Below, piece after piece: positions 47,117-56,083 of a DNA stretch of 64,000 nt. The stretch is from Parageobacillus caldoxylosilyticus NBRC 107762. Lineage in GTDB: Bacteria > Bacillota > Bacilli > Bacillales > Anoxybacillaceae. The DNA lies in assembly GCF_000632715.1 (NCBI RefSeq), contig NZ_BAWO01000008.1, positions 36,373 through 100,372 on the forward strand, read 5' to 3'. The position numbers and the translations under genes are program-made. Position 1 is the stretch's first letter. Each line of letters opens with the position of its first letter. The notes below the pieces were generated by a model. It was not told where the DNA came from. It did not search any database and was given only the letters and a program-made list of their open reading frames with translations.

Positions 47117-47245
47117 ATGTCTAAAAAAGGGCGGCAAAATAAAGTAAGCCAGGAAGTAGCCAATCCGACCGTTTCTAAAGCAGAAGCAGAAATGGAAAAA
47201 GATAGCGTTGACACAGCCAAACAGGCGAAAAAAAATCGTTCGTGA
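47117..47245 (+). CDS. Small basic hydrophilic protein
   Basis: 42 residues: MSKKGRQNKVSQEVANPTVS, then KAEAEMEKDSVDTAKQAKKN. No hydrophobic core, so probably disordered. SD AAAAGGAGG and a terminator 8 nt after the stop show a genuine gene. Composition is reminiscent of small spore proteins, but no family is recognised. Confidence 0.65.
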   Translation: MSKKGRQNKVSQEVANPTVSKAEAEMEKDSVDTAKQAKKNRS

Positions 47246-47252
47246 AAAAAAC

Positions 47253-47290
47253 AAAGGAGGCGCGATTCCCATTCGCCTCCTTCGTTTTTG
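47253..47290. terminator. Terminator after the 42-residue gene
   Basis: AAGGAGGCG/CGCCTCCTT stem between convergent genes, TTCGTTTTT on the right. Confidence 0.8.
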
Positions 47291-48439
47291 CTACGCCGCC
47301 CGTGTGGAAGCTTGCTTTCGCTTGAAAATCGCCTTTAATAACGGAGGGGTAACAATGGTTGTTACAAGCACTACCACGACAAGAACAGCAAACAAATCAG
47401 GCGGCAACAGCTTTGTCTCCAATCCGATTCCGGCGATAATTAACGCCACTTCACCACGGGAAACCATTCCGGCCCCAACAGCAAGCGCGCTATTCCAGGA
47501 AAATCCAGCCAGTTTTGCTCCCAACGCAGCGCCGACCAGTTTCGTCAATACGGCTAATACGCTTAATCCGAGCAGAAGCCAAATATGCTCAAACACGCCG
47601 GAAAATTCGACGGCCACCCCGATGGAAGTAAAAAAGACTGGTACAAAAATGGCGTAACCAATCGTTTCGGTTTTTTCAAACACTTCTTTCCTATAATTCG
47701 TAAAACTGACAGCTAATCCAGCGATATATGCACCGATAATCGCCGCCACTCCCGTGACTTCCGCAAAACAGGCAAAAGCAAAGCAGACAATCAAGCCAGC
47801 AGAAATAACCGATTCCGTCACACGCAACGGGGCAAACAGCCGCAACACAAGCGGAACGACTCTCCATGCCAATAAAATGGCAACGACAAAGAACGCAACC
47901 TTTTTCAAAATGATCGCACCAAGATGGACATCGCTGCCGGTCAAACTCATTAAAAACGCAAGCGCAATGATGACGAGAATATCGTCAATGACCGCCGCCC
48001 CTAAAATTGCCGAGCCTTCCTTCGATTTCAGCTGATCCATTTCCTTCAATGCCTGCACGGAGATGCTGACGCTTGTCGCTGATAGCAACAGGCCAAGGAA
48101 TACTGCCTTTTCAGCCGATAACCCCATTCCCGCTCCGGCTGCATATCCCAGGACAAGCGGAACAATGATGCCAAGGACACCGACATATGTCGCAGCTTTT
48201 CCTGTCCGCTTAAATTGTTCTACATCTGTTTCTAATCCAGCAATAAACATTAACAAAATAACACCGATTTGACTGATTTCCTTTAAAACTTCCGTATCCT
48301 CCACAACCCCTAATACGCTTGGCCCAAGTACGATACCAATCAACAATTTTCCAAGCACAGCCGGCTGTCCGCACCGTACGGCTACATCCCCCGCAATTTT
48401 CGAGGCAAATAAAATCGCTGCTAACTGGGCAATTAACAT
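47291..48439 (-). CDS. CPA2-type monovalent cation:proton antiporter (GerN/KefB-like)
   Basis: 382 residues with about 12 TM segments. Conserved QPAVLGKLLIGIVLGP, FIAGLETD, the ion-site region AAVIDDILVII (two Asp) and GMVSRGEVALI. There is no C-terminal RCK/TrkA-N domain, as in GerN/NapA Na+/H+-K+ antiporters. A role in pH or Na+ homeostasis, or germination ion release, is possible. SD AAAGGAGAG precedes the ATG. Confidence 0.86.
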   Translation of the reverse strand: MLIAQLAAILFASKIAGDVAVRCGQPAVLGKLLIGIVLGPSVLGVVEDTEVLKEISQIGVILLMFIAGLETDVEQFKRTGKAATYVGVLGIIVPLVLGYAAGAGMGLSAEKAVFLGLLLSATSVSISVQALKEMDQLKSKEGSAILGAAVIDDILVIIALAFLMSLTGSDVHLGAIILKKVAFFVVAILLAWRVVPLVLRLFAPLRVTESVISAGLIVCFAFACFAEVTGVAAIIGAYIAGLAVSFTNYRKEVFEKTETIGYAIFVPVFFTSIGVAVEFSGVFEHIWLLLGLSVLAVLTKLVGAALGAKLAGFSWNSALAVGAGMVSRGEVALIIAGIGLETKLLPPDLFAVLVVVVLVTTIVTPPLLKAIFKRKQASTRAA

Positions 48440-48701
48440 TGCTCACTCTCCTTTTTCATTATTTTTGTCTCAATTAAAATACGGTTAGCATGTATAATGG
48501 TTTCATCTTAATGAAAAACTGGAAAACGCCTGTTCCGTTTTCTTCTGAAAATAACATGTTCCTTATGCTCCGCACTATATCCACATTTATGTCGTATCGA
48601 GTAAAAAAATTGACAATAGGAAAAGTTAGATATATGTTGATAACAAATCCTTTTTGTTACAAATTGTTATTTCAACCAGACAGCGAATGGAGGCAGTAAA
48701 A

Positions 48702-49340
48702 ATGACCAGCACGAATACTACATCTAAAAAAGATTTTTTTACCGTTATTAACGAACGGAAATCTGTGCGGAAATATGATCCTAACGTTTCCATTAGCAAA
48801 GAGGAGCTGCGCGATATCATTGAAACGGCGGGAAAAGCACCGTCAGCATGGAATTTGCAACATTGGCATTTTGTCGTTATTCACGGAAAAACAGCGCAAC
48901 AGCGCCTATATCCGATCGCCTATCATCAGCAGCAAATTCTTGATGCCTCTGCCGTGATTGCGGTGTTGGGCGATTTAGAAGCGAATCGAAACACAGACGC
49001 AGTATATGATCCATTAGTGCAACAAGGACAAATATCAAAGGAGACGAAGGAACGGATTGCTCAACAAATTGAAATGGCATATACCAATAAACAGTATGTT
49101 CGCGACGCGGCATTCCAAAACGCTGCGCTTGCCGCCATGCAGCTGATGCTGGCAGCGACGGCAAAAGGATGGGCAACATGCCCGATCGGCGGTTTTGATG
49201 TCAACCAATTTAAGCAGGCTTTTCATATTTCCGACCGCTATATTCCAACTATGCTTATTACGATTGGCAAAAGCATTGCCCCTGCCCGCCATACAACACG
49301 GCTGCCAGTTGAGGCCATTACGACATGGGTGGAGCAATAA
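48702..49340 (+). CDS. Nitroreductase family flavoprotein
   Basis: 212 residues: FMN-binding RKSVRKYDPN, AGKAPSAWNLQHWHFVVI, and GWATCPIGGFD. NAD(P)H-dependent reductase of the YodC/YdgI type acting on nitro or quinone substrates. ATG 48702 lies 8 nt from GGAGG; the upstream codons are not needed. A possible promoter TTGACA-N17-TATGTT lies at 48610-48638. The 48440-48609 gap holds nothing else clear. Confidence 0.88.
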   Translation: MTSTNTTSKKDFFTVINERKSVRKYDPNVSISKEELRDIIETAGKAPSAWNLQHWHFVVIHGKTAQQRLYPIAYHQQQILDASAVIAVLGDLEANRNTDAVYDPLVQQGQISKETKERIAQQIEMAYTNKQYVRDAAFQNAALAAMQLMLAATAKGWATCPIGGFDVNQFKQAFHISDRYIPTMLITIGKSIAPARHTTRLPVEAITTWVEQ

Positions 49341-49362
49341 CGGTATAACCGGATCATCTATC

Positions 49363-49400
49363 AAAAAAGATGGCCCGCTTTGCAGGTCATCTTTTTTGAT
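49363..49400. terminator. Terminator between nitroreductase and kinase genes
   Basis: AAAAAAGATG/CATCTTTTTT with an inner CC/GG, serving both convergent genes. Confidence 0.85.
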
Positions 49401-50649
49401 AAGCTGGAAAAGCTAAATGAACCGTTGTGCCTTTGCCGATTTCACTTTTGATTTCCAATTTCCCTTTATGTTCCTGGGCAATTTTCATGCTGGTGGTGAG
49501 TCCAAGCCCCACCCCTTTTTCTTTTAGCGTAAAAAACGGTTCGCCAATTTTTTTCAGCCGCTCTTTCGAAATGCCGACACCAGTATCAGAAACGGTGATA
49601 TGAATGACTTCCTCTTCCTCCCATACGCGTAAACGAATATCTCCTCCATTTGGCATCGCTTCAATCGCATTTTTTATGATATTGATAAACACTTGGATAA
49701 TTTGATTCTGATCACCATACATGCACGCTTTTGGCACATTGTTATGCACGGAAATAGAAACGTTGTTCAATGTAGCCTCGTGCCCGATTAAATTAATGAC
49801 ATATCCGATCACGTCGCTAAGAAAAAACGGCTTATAGTCATGGCTTTGCGGCTTGGCTAACACTAGCAGCTCGCTGACAATTTGATTAATCCGTTCCAGC
49901 TCGCTCGATATAATATCCATGTAGACGTCGTTTACTTCCCGAGTTTCTCGCATCACTTGAATGAATCCTTTCATCGAGGTCAACGGGTTGCGGATTTCAT
50001 GGGCGATTCCCGCGGCAAGTTCTCCTAATACAGACAGCTTTTCTTTTTTTAATAACAGCGATTCTGCTAACTTTTGCTGCGTAATATCACGGCCGATCGT
50101 CAACAGCCCTTTTCTGGCTCCGTTTTCTTCAAAAAGCGGCACTTTGATGACATCGAATGTTTTGATCTCACAGTCAACGGTTTGGAACGACTCCTCACAG
50201 CGGGTCAGCTTTCCTTTTTCCCACGCTTCTTGATCTGATTCGATGCATTGTTCAAACGCCTCTTTAAAGAACGGCACCATCTCGCCAAGTTCCCGGTCCG
50301 TTTTTCCTTCATACTCCACGTTTTCTAAGCAGTAAAGCCGCCGCCCAAAATCGTTGACGCGCAGCCAGCGCCCTTGGCTATCTTTAAAACAAACAAAGTC
50401 AGGCATCGAGTTAATCAACGTGGAAAGCTGCTGTTCATTTTCCACCACTTTTTCTAGCTGTTCACTCTTTTTTAGCATATGATAAAGAAAAATAATAGAA
50501 AGGAGAACAAAAACAGCTCCTTTAGCCGTGCCAATGATGACATACAAATCATGACTAATATGGGAGAAATGAAGAATTCCATCCGTTACAATCAACCAGC
50601 AAATGCTAAATAGTGAATAACCTGCAATAACTTTTGATTTTGCGGACAC
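49387..50649 (-). CDS. Sporulation-type sensor histidine kinase (KinE-like)
   Basis: 420 residues: two TM helices (about 8-28 and 34-57) with a very short external loop, one PAS domain (~76-190; FVCFKDSQGRWLRVN), HisKA with H217 in GIAHEIRNPLTSMKGF, and HATPase_c (NIIKNAIEAM, DTGVGISKE, GVGLGLT). The H-box HEIRNPLTSMKGF is that of the KinA-KinE group feeding the Spo0 phosphorelay. No response regulator is adjacent, which also fits. The start is GTG, the first possible codon after an in-frame stop. SD spacing is long. Confidence 0.83.
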   Translation of the reverse strand: MSAKSKVIAGYSLFSICWLIVTDGILHFSHISHDLYVIIGTAKGAVFVLLSIIFLYHMLKKSEQLEKVVENEQQLSTLINSMPDFVCFKDSQGRWLRVNDFGRRLYCLENVEYEGKTDRELGEMVPFFKEAFEQCIESDQEAWEKGKLTRCEESFQTVDCEIKTFDVIKVPLFEENGARKGLLTIGRDITQQKLAESLLLKKEKLSVLGELAAGIAHEIRNPLTSMKGFIQVMRETREVNDVYMDIISSELERINQIVSELLVLAKPQSHDYKPFFLSDVIGYVINLIGHEATLNNVSISVHNNVPKACMYGDQNQIIQVFINIIKNAIEAMPNGGDIRLRVWEEEEVIHITVSDTGVGISKERLKKIGEPFFTLKEKGVGLGLTTSMKIAQEHKGKLEIKSEIGKGTTVHLAFPAYQKR

Positions 50650-50699
50650 CGTATCATCGAACTCCTAACTTGCAAAATGGTAATCAATGTTGGAATAGG

Positions 50700-50737
50700 G
50701 AAAAAGCGGCGAAGCTAAAAAGCGCCCCACCGCTTGT
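50700..50737 (-). terminator. Terminator of the YueH-like gene
   Basis: AAGCGGTG pairs with CGCCGCTT (one G-U), minus-strand TTTTT after. Confidence 0.6.
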
Positions 50738-50762
50738 CCATCTCTCGCGTCTTTTGCTGTGT

Positions 50763-51008
50763 TTACATTTCATGCACCCAATATAGCAATTTATTGACAA
50801 GCATCTCGAGCTGTTCTTGTGCAACTACCCTTTTTAATGAAGAAGCTAAACGCTCTCTTAATGTTTCCGGTTCTTCTTCGTAACGAAGGAAAAAGGACCA
50901 TTCCAGATCAGGGATCGCCACCACCATGTATTCTTCTTTTTTATTTTCATAAATGTAAACTTTGGCCGGTGTTTGCTCGTCCGATATGATTGCTTTTCGA
51001 ATTTTCAT
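50763..51008 (-). CDS. YueH-like small protein
   Basis: 81 residues: MKIRKAIISDEQTPAKVYIY, IPDLEWSFFLRY, and a C-terminal helix ending VNKLLYWVHEM. The N-terminus and WS motif resemble B. subtilis YueH as I remember it. Unknown function; cytosolic. SD AAGGATGGGGGAT precedes ATG. Confidence 0.65.
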   Translation of the reverse strand: MKIRKAIISDEQTPAKVYIYENKKEEYMVVAIPDLEWSFFLRYEEEPETLRERLASSLKRVVAQEQLEMLVNKLLYWVHEM

Positions 51009-51068
51009 TGTGATCCCCCATCCTTTGCAGCATCTTATATTTTCTATATTTTAACAAATGGATGCCGT

Positions 51069-51818
51069 CTACTCAACATAAATCATTTTCCGCGTCATCC
51101 CGCCGTCAATGACGATATTTGTCCCAGTAATAAAATCGTTTTCATCATGGCATAAATAAAGACAAGCGCGTGCAATATCTTCCGGCTTGCCGACACGCCC
51201 GGCCGGATGCTGCGCATGATCTATTTCTCGCAACTTCCCATAATCCCCTGTTTCAATCCATCCTGGACTGATCGCATTTACGCGGATATAATCGCCGGCA
51301 AACGAAACGGCTAAAGCATGGGTTAGCGATAAAATTCCGCCTTTCGAAGCAGCATATGCTTCTGAATTCGGTTCAGACATGAGCGCCCTTGTAGACGCAA
51401 TGTTGACAATCGCTCCGCCGTTTGCGTTTTTTCGCATATATTTTGCCGCCTCACGCGAGGCAAAAAAGACGCTGCGCAAATTAGTGTGAAGCACATCCTC
51501 CCATTCTTCCACCGTCAGCTCATATGGAGATTTCCATCTTGATACACCGGCATTATTAATTAAATAATGCAAGCATCCATACGTTTCAAACGCTACTTTC
51601 ATAAGGCGTTCAATTTCGTCCACTTTTCGAACATCTGTTGGAACAAAACGGGCTTCCCTTCCTTTTTCCCGCAGCGCTAACGCAAGCTGTTCTCCTTTTT
51701 CTTCCGCAATATCAGCGATGACAACCTTCGCTCCTTTTTCGGCAAACATAGTGGCGATCGCTTTTCCAATTCCATTCGCCCCACCAGTTACGATGGCAAC
51801 TTTTCCGGAAAAATTCAC
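51069..51818 (-). CDS. SDR family oxidoreductase
   Basis: 249-residue classical SDR: TGGANGIGKAIA cofactor loop, NNAGVSRWKSP, catalytic Ser in NIASTRAL, YAASKGG (Tyr-x3-Lys) and TGTNIVIDGG. The acidic residue after beta-2 (VIADIAEEKG) favours NAD over NADP. Substrate unknown; glucose-1-dehydrogenase/3-oxoacyl reductase-like annotation is only generic. Confidence 0.85.
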   Translation of the reverse strand: MNFSGKVAIVTGGANGIGKAIATMFAEKGAKVVIADIAEEKGEQLALALREKGREARFVPTDVRKVDEIERLMKVAFETYGCLHYLINNAGVSRWKSPYELTVEEWEDVLHTNLRSVFFASREAAKYMRKNANGGAIVNIASTRALMSEPNSEAYAASKGGILSLTHALAVSFAGDYIRVNAISPGWIETGDYGKLREIDHAQHPAGRVGKPEDIARACLYLCHDENDFITGTNIVIDGGMTRKMIYVE

Positions 51819-51933
51819 TGCTCCTCAACCTCTTCTTTCTTTATTTTAACTAGTCAAGGACTGCTGCATGAATGCGCTATTCCATCCTCAAACAATTAGT
51901 ATATCATCTGTACGGTAAAAATTCATTTCACAA

Positions 51934-51962
51934 AAAAGACCGCAGCAGTGCGGTCTTTTTAT
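51934..51962 (-). terminator. Terminator of the Met/Pro-rich protein gene
   Basis: AAAGACCGC/GCGGTCTTT stem with A/T tracts on both sides. Confidence 0.85.
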
Positions 51963-51967
51963 AAAGG

Positions 51968-52633
51968 TTAGCGGTACGGCATATATGGAACTGAGAAAAA
52001 CGGACTGTACGGCGCCATCCCTCCATAGTAGGAAGTCGGGCCATAATACGGCATTGCCCCATACGGCATCATTGAACCGTACATAGGAAACGAAACAGCC
52101 GGAGCCATTCCTGTTGTCGGAAACATTGGTGCCGGCGCCGGAGCAGCAGGGCTTGCCATCCCACTAACTGTTCCCGGCATTTGTCCTGTATACGGGACAG
52201 CCATTTCTCCATCCTGCATCGGTGCGGAAATATGGTCATCGCTGATCGGTGCAGCAGCCATATTTGGCATCGCTTCCGTGCCAATCGGCATCGCGTGAGG
52301 AGCCATGTCAGAACTCATGTCAGAACTATCGATATCGCCATGCATAACGTGCGGAATGCCTCCTGCGACTGGATGGCACCAATGGATCGGCGGACAGCAA
52401 TACATCGGCATCACTGGATAAAAGGCGGTTGGCATCGGTGTCGGCGGTGGGGCAATGTTGGAAGCAACCGGCATCGGTGCCATCGGCGGGATATTGTTGG
52501 AAGCAATCGGCATTTGTTCCGGCGGTGGGAAATTGTTGTCTACTCTCTCCATTTCATCATCTATTCTTTGTTCTCCATCATAGCCTTGTTCAGAAAAAAA
52601 TGGATCATTCATATACGAATCCCAGTTATTCAT
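51968..52633 (-). CDS. Met/Pro/Ala-rich repetitive protein, probable spore-coat type
   Basis: 221 residues of low complexity. An acidic N-terminus (DDEMERVDNNFPPPEQ) leads into irregular repeats such as MPIASNNIPPMAPMPVASN and PPPTPMPTA, a CC/HWCH patch (MYCCPPIHWCHP), and a Tyr/Met/Gly/Pro-rich tail ending PYMPYR. Met is unusually frequent. Composition is like spore coat or crust proteins and SafA-type tails; no domain is recognised. A plausible SD GGGGAG precedes ATG. Own terminator. Confidence 0.72.
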   Translation of the reverse strand: MNNWDSYMNDPFFSEQGYDGEQRIDDEMERVDNNFPPPEQMPIASNNIPPMAPMPVASNIAPPPTPMPTAFYPVMPMYCCPPIHWCHPVAGGIPHVMHGDIDSSDMSSDMAPHAMPIGTEAMPNMAAAPISDDHISAPMQDGEMAVPYTGQMPGTVSGMASPAAPAPAPMFPTTGMAPAVSFPMYGSMMPYGAMPYYGPTSYYGGMAPYSPFFSVPYMPYR

Positions 52634-52805
52634 ATTCCTCTCCCCTTCATTTTTCTTCAGGTATGCCTATGATACATACCCATCCATATTGTATGTGAGA
52701 ACAAACAAAGGGTGTTTACCTAAACAAAAATGGGTATTTATCCTAAATCGTTATTGCGCTATGATAATGTCTGTCATCACATTCATCGATTGAGGTGGGC
52801 AAACG

Positions 52806-53000
52806 ATGGATGAAGCATTAGCAGCTAAGCTTCTTGATGAATTGCGTCACGGGAAGATTTCGGAGCTGCTAGTAAAAAAAGAAGATTTTCTTACCTTTCG
52901 CAACGTTCTTGTAAGGCAAAGCGACTTTAAACATTTCCGCGGCATTGCCCAGCGGGGGGGAGACGTTATTTATCACTATCTTCAAACCCCACGAAGCTAA
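52806..53000 (+). CDS. Small helical protein, unknown function
   Basis: 64 residues: [20 protein letters not shown], then [21 protein letters not shown]. Predicted all-helical, cytosolic. SD GAGGTGGGC at good distance and a terminator 20 nt after the stop. No family recognised. Confidence 0.7.
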   Translation: MDEALAAKLLDELRHGKISELLVKKEDFLTFRNVLVRQSDFKHFRGIAQRGGDVIYHYLQTPRS

Positions 53001-53020
53001 CTGTTCATCCATTTCCAATG

Positions 53021-53057
53021 AATGCCGATTTCCTTATGTGGAAATCGGCATTTTTTC
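53021..53057 (+). terminator. Terminator of the 64-residue gene
   Basis: AATGCCGATTTCC/GGAAATCGGCATT 13-bp stem, then TTTTTT. Confidence 0.9.
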
Positions 53058-53192
53058 GTGACGGAGAAATTTCCAGCATGTCTATCAAACTAGTAATATC
53101 AATGGATGACGCGATTTTCCAACATTTAGATAATGATAGAATCAAAAATCCTTGTTACTCTAGTAACGAACTCACAAGAAGGAGGGAATTTT

Positions 53193-53783
53193 ATGAAAAA
53201 GATAAGGAAATGGATATTAGCTCCTGTTCTCTGCGGCGCCTTTCTATTTGGAGGCCATGCGGATGCAGCGACTACACATACAGTAAAACCAGGGGAAACG
53301 CTCTGGAAGATTGCCAAACAACATGGGGTTCCACTAAAACAGTTGCAAAAGCAGAATAATAAGTATACCGATTTGCTATTCCCTGGCGAAAAGCTAGTTA
53401 TTCCGAATTCCACCATTTCTGCGAGTGAGAAAGATTTATTGGCCCGCCTTGTTCACGCTGAGGCGAAAGGAGAGCCGTATGCAGGAAAGGTTGCCGTAGC
53501 AACCGTTGTGTTAAACCGTGTCGACCATCCGGATTTTCCGGATACGATTCGTGCTGTCATTTATGAGCGCTCTGGCGGCCATTATGCATTCACGCCGGTC
53601 CAAAATGGAACGATTAATGAACCAGCCGACCGTGAATCGTATCGCGCCGTTGAAGAAGCCCTTGCTTTTCGCGGTTTAGGAAATGGTTCCTTGTACTTTT
53701 ATAATCCAAAAACGGCGAAAAGCAAATGGGTAAGCTCAAGACAAGTCACTGTTGTAATTGGAAACCACGTATTTGCCAAATAA
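53193..53783 (+). CDS. ykvT: Secreted LysM + SleB-like cell-wall hydrolase (YkvT)
   Basis: 196 residues: signal peptide (~1-26, ending ADAA), one LysM (HTVKPGETLWKIAKQHGVPL, ~28-71), and a Hydrolase_2/SleB-CwlJ catalytic domain (DLLARLVHAEAKGEPYAGKV, with the catalytic Glu, ~80-195). The domain is that of spore cortex-lytic enzymes; LysM in place of the SleB-type binding domain matches B. subtilis YkvT. ATG 53193 has AGAAGGAGG upstream. Confidence 0.9.
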   Translation: MKKIRKWILAPVLCGAFLFGGHADAATTHTVKPGETLWKIAKQHGVPLKQLQKQNNKYTDLLFPGEKLVIPNSTISASEKDLLARLVHAEAKGEPYAGKVAVATVVLNRVDHPDFPDTIRAVIYERSGGHYAFTPVQNGTINEPADRESYRAVEEALAFRGLGNGSLYFYNPKTAKSKWVSSRQVTVVIGNHVFAK

Positions 53784-53818
53784 GAAAGGAGCTTTTTGCG
53801 AGCTCCTTTCTTTTTTCA
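53782..53818 (+). terminator. Terminator of ykvT
   Basis: AAGAAAGGAGCT/AGCTCCTTTCTT stem then TTTTTT. Confidence 0.9.
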
Positions 53819-53890
53819 TAAAAAACTTTACTTAAACAAGAAAATAAGGCAAACTATAACAAAAGAAAAAATATGAAAAGGAGAATATGG

Positions 53891-54082
53891 ATGATGAAAA
53901 AAGCGAAAATTGGCGATATTATCGAGTTTAAGAACGGATTGCGCGGGATTGTGGAAAAGGTAAATGAAAACTCTGTCATCGTGGATCTAACGTACATGAA
54001 AAATTATCGGGAATTAGATTTACAAGAACGAACTGTCGTCAATCATAAGAATTACAAAATTGTTGAAGAGGCTGCTTTCTAA
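53891..54082 (+). CDS. ykvS: YkvS, DUF2187 family protein
   Basis: 63 residues, SH3-like KOW-type beta barrel predicted from KIGDIIEFKNGLRGIVEKVN and ERTVVNHKNYKIV; matches B. subtilis YkvS. Unknown function. GGAG lies 6 nt before ATG 53891; a second ATG (53894) directly follows and equals the B. subtilis start. Confidence 0.85.
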   Translation: MMKKAKIGDIIEFKNGLRGIVEKVNENSVIVDLTYMKNYRELDLQERTVVNHKNYKIVEEAAF

Positions 54083-54098
54083 AACAGCCTCTTTTCGC
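54066..54098 (+). terminator. Terminator overlapping the ykvS stop
   Basis: AAGAGGCTG/CAGCCTCTT stem then TTCGCTTTT. Confidence 0.8.
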
Positions 54099-54104
54099 TT
54101 TTAG

Positions 54105-54275
54105 TTAAAAAATACAAGCTAACTGATCTGATTCATATATATGCGTACCGGCTTGGCAAGAAATCGCGCTGTAAAACATCGCGAGAGCAAGCCGTTTGAC
54201 ATTGACCTGCTTATATTTTTTCCATTTTCCGGGCTTGCCCCAAGCAATTAAAGCCGTCCTGCGCTCCAAAGCCAA
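54105..54275 (-). CDS. Possible small gene or gene remnant downstream of queF
   Basis: Downstream of queF an open frame of ~56 codons starts at TTG 54275 or TTG 54269 (AGAGGT lies 6 nt before the latter). It reads LERRTALIAWGKPGKWKKYK and continues VNVKRLALAMFYSAISCQAG before stopping. Composition is protein-like and basic. I recognise no family. B. subtilis has ykvN-ykvR in this place, so a remnant is also possible. Remaining bases to 54384 show nothing. Confidence 0.35.
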   Translation of the reverse strand: MALERRTALIAWGKPGKWKKYKQVNVKRLALAMFYSAISCQAGTHIYESDQLACIF

Positions 54276-54384
54276 TACCTCTAACCAAAAACTTCAATGT
54301 TCATTATATATAACTTTGGCCAAAAAGACTACTATTTTTTTCTTGCACAAATTGGCATAACGCTTTATGAATGGAAAATGCCGA

Positions 54385-54882
54385 TCAACGGTTATCGACT
54401 TTTTCCGGATACAAATCGTGGTTCATTAAGCGATATTCCGCCATTTTCTCATACTTTGTTCCAGGACGGCCCCAGTTGCAATACGGATCGATCGAAATGC
54501 CGCCGCGCGGCGTGAATTTCCCCCATACTTCAATATAGCGCGGCTCCATCACTTTAATTAAATCGTTCATAATAATATTGACGCAGTCTTCATGGAAATC
54601 GCCATGATTGCGGAAGCTGAATAAATACAGTTTCAAAGATTTGCTTTCGACGCATTTTTTATCGGGAATATAGCTAATGTAAATCGTCGCGAAGTCCGGT
54701 TGTCCGGTTTTTGGACATAGAGATGTGAACTCCGGACAATTGAACTTCACGAAATAATCACGGTCAGGGTGTTTATTTTCGAATACTTCCAACACCTCTG
54801 GACTGTATTCGAATAAATATTTCGTGCCTTGGTTGCCTAATAGCGTAAGATCTTTTAATTCTTCCTCTTTTCTGCCTGCCAT
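54385..54882 (-). CDS. queF: PreQ0 reductase QueF
   Basis: 165-residue NADPH-dependent 7-cyano-7-deazaguanine reductase, converting preQ0 to preQ1 for queuosine synthesis. The nucleophilic Cys is in [13 protein letters not shown]; the QueF motif [21 protein letters not shown] includes the catalytic Asp/Glu. ATG 54882 follows GGGGAAAAAC. Last gene of queCDEF, 32 bp after queE. Confidence 0.95.
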   Translation of the reverse strand: MAGRKEEELKDLTLLGNQGTKYLFEYSPEVLEVFENKHPDRDYFVKFNCPEFTSLCPKTGQPDFATIYISYIPDKKCVESKSLKLYLFSFRNHGDFHEDCVNIIMNDLIKVMEPRYIEVWGKFTPRGGISIDPYCNWGRPGTKYEKMAEYRLMNHDLYPEKVDNR

Positions 54883-54914
54883 CGTTTTTCCCCTTTCCTC
54901 ATCGTTCTTTGAAT

Positions 54915-55646
54915 TTACACGCCACGTTTGTTTCCCCACAGGAGGGTGTGCAACTGCGGCAAGACGCGCACGTCATTTAGTTCGTTCGACTGCGCCACTT
55001 TTTCCACGAGCCACTCCAGCCTTGCCAAAAGCTGTGTGCGCAGCGCGGCATCGTCCGCTTCTGCTGTATCGGCATTGCCGACTTGCAAATAAAACGGGAT
55101 GCCCGGATAGCGCCGGTGCACCCTTTTCGCATAGTCGAAATCGATGTCATCGAACACGACGACCTTTAAGCTCATATGAGACGCCCGTCCCGCGTCCGCC
55201 AACTTTTTCACGATGTGATCGAGCATGGCAAAATCAGTATCCATGCCTGAACTTGGCGGTTTTGGCGAAATAGTTACCTCATCGATATGGTACAGCCAGT
55301 CCTGCCAACGGCTTCCTTGCGTTTCGACGGCAAGACGAATCCCTTTCTTTTTTAAGAGCAAAACGAGTTCTTCTAGCGCTGAAATAAGAACAGGATTTCC
55401 TCCCGAGATGGTCACATGGCTGAAGCGGTCACCGCCAAGTTCATACAGCCGTTCCCAAATTTGCTCCGCCGTCATTGGCCGAATTTCCTCTTTTGCCGAC
55501 CCGTCCCATGTAAAAGCGGAATCGCACCAGCGGCAGCGGTAATCGCAGCCGGCGGTGCGGACGAACATCGTTTTTTGCCCGATCACCATCCCTTCGCCTT
55601 GGATCGTCGGTCCAAAAATTTCAAGCACGGGAATCGTTTTCTCCAT
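54915..55646 (-). CDS. queE: 7-carboxy-7-deazaguanine synthase QueE
   Basis: 243-residue radical SAM enzyme that ring-contracts CPH4 to CDG. Cluster motif CDYRCRWC (Cx3Cx2C) after FVRTAG; GGNPVL binds SAM. The start ATG 55646 overlaps the queD stop (TAATG), with GGGGG 7 nt upstream. The upstream in-frame extension lies inside queD and is not used. Confidence 0.94.
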   Translation of the reverse strand: MEKTIPVLEIFGPTIQGEGMVIGQKTMFVRTAGCDYRCRWCDSAFTWDGSAKEEIRPMTAEQIWERLYELGGDRFSHVTISGGNPVLISALEELVLLLKKKGIRLAVETQGSRWQDWLYHIDEVTISPKPPSSGMDTDFAMLDHIVKKLADAGRASHMSLKVVVFDDIDFDYAKRVHRRYPGIPFYLQVGNADTAEADDAALRTQLLARLEWLVEKVAQSNELNDVRVLPQLHTLLWGNKRGV

Positions 55647-56083
55647 TATCGTTCCCCCGCTTTTGGCCGATACACAACATAGCTTGTCGGCGTTTCCCTC
55701 ACGAACACTTGCAAACACGTTGGTTTATTCGGCAGTGTATCAAGATACGCTTGCACCGTTTCATATATTTTGCGGGCGATGACCTCGCTTGTCGGAAAAT
55801 CGTTGCTGTTTTTATCATTGAACCAATCTTGGTGTTCATTCATTAGCGAATGATCCAGTTTCCCATGAATAAGCTTTTTCAACTCTTGAAAATTTACTAA
55901 AAACCCCGCATCATCGAGTTCGTCGCCTGCCACCGTAATGTTTACGGTGTATATATGGCCATGCATGTTTGCGCATTTTCCCGCTTTCTCATGAGGAATA
56001 AAATGAGCGGCAGCAATATGCATATCTTTATTCAATTCGTATCGGTAATTGTGAAATACTTGCGGATAAAGTTGATGTATCAT
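55646..56083 (-). CDS. queD: 6-carboxytetrahydropterin synthase QueD
   Basis: 145 residues of the 6-PTPS family making CPH4 from 7,8-dihydroneopterin triphosphate. Zinc histidines in AAAHFIP and MHGHIY, catalytic Cys in GKCANMHGH, and LDHSLMN. It overlaps queC by 4 nt (ATGA) and queE by one base, an overlapping operon. Confidence 0.94.
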   Translation of the reverse strand: MIHQLYPQVFHNYRYELNKDMHIAAAHFIPHEKAGKCANMHGHIYTVNITVAGDELDDAGFLVNFQELKKLIHGKLDHSLMNEHQDWFNDKNSNDFPTSEVIARKIYETVQAYLDTLPNKPTCLQVFVRETPTSYVVYRPKAGER

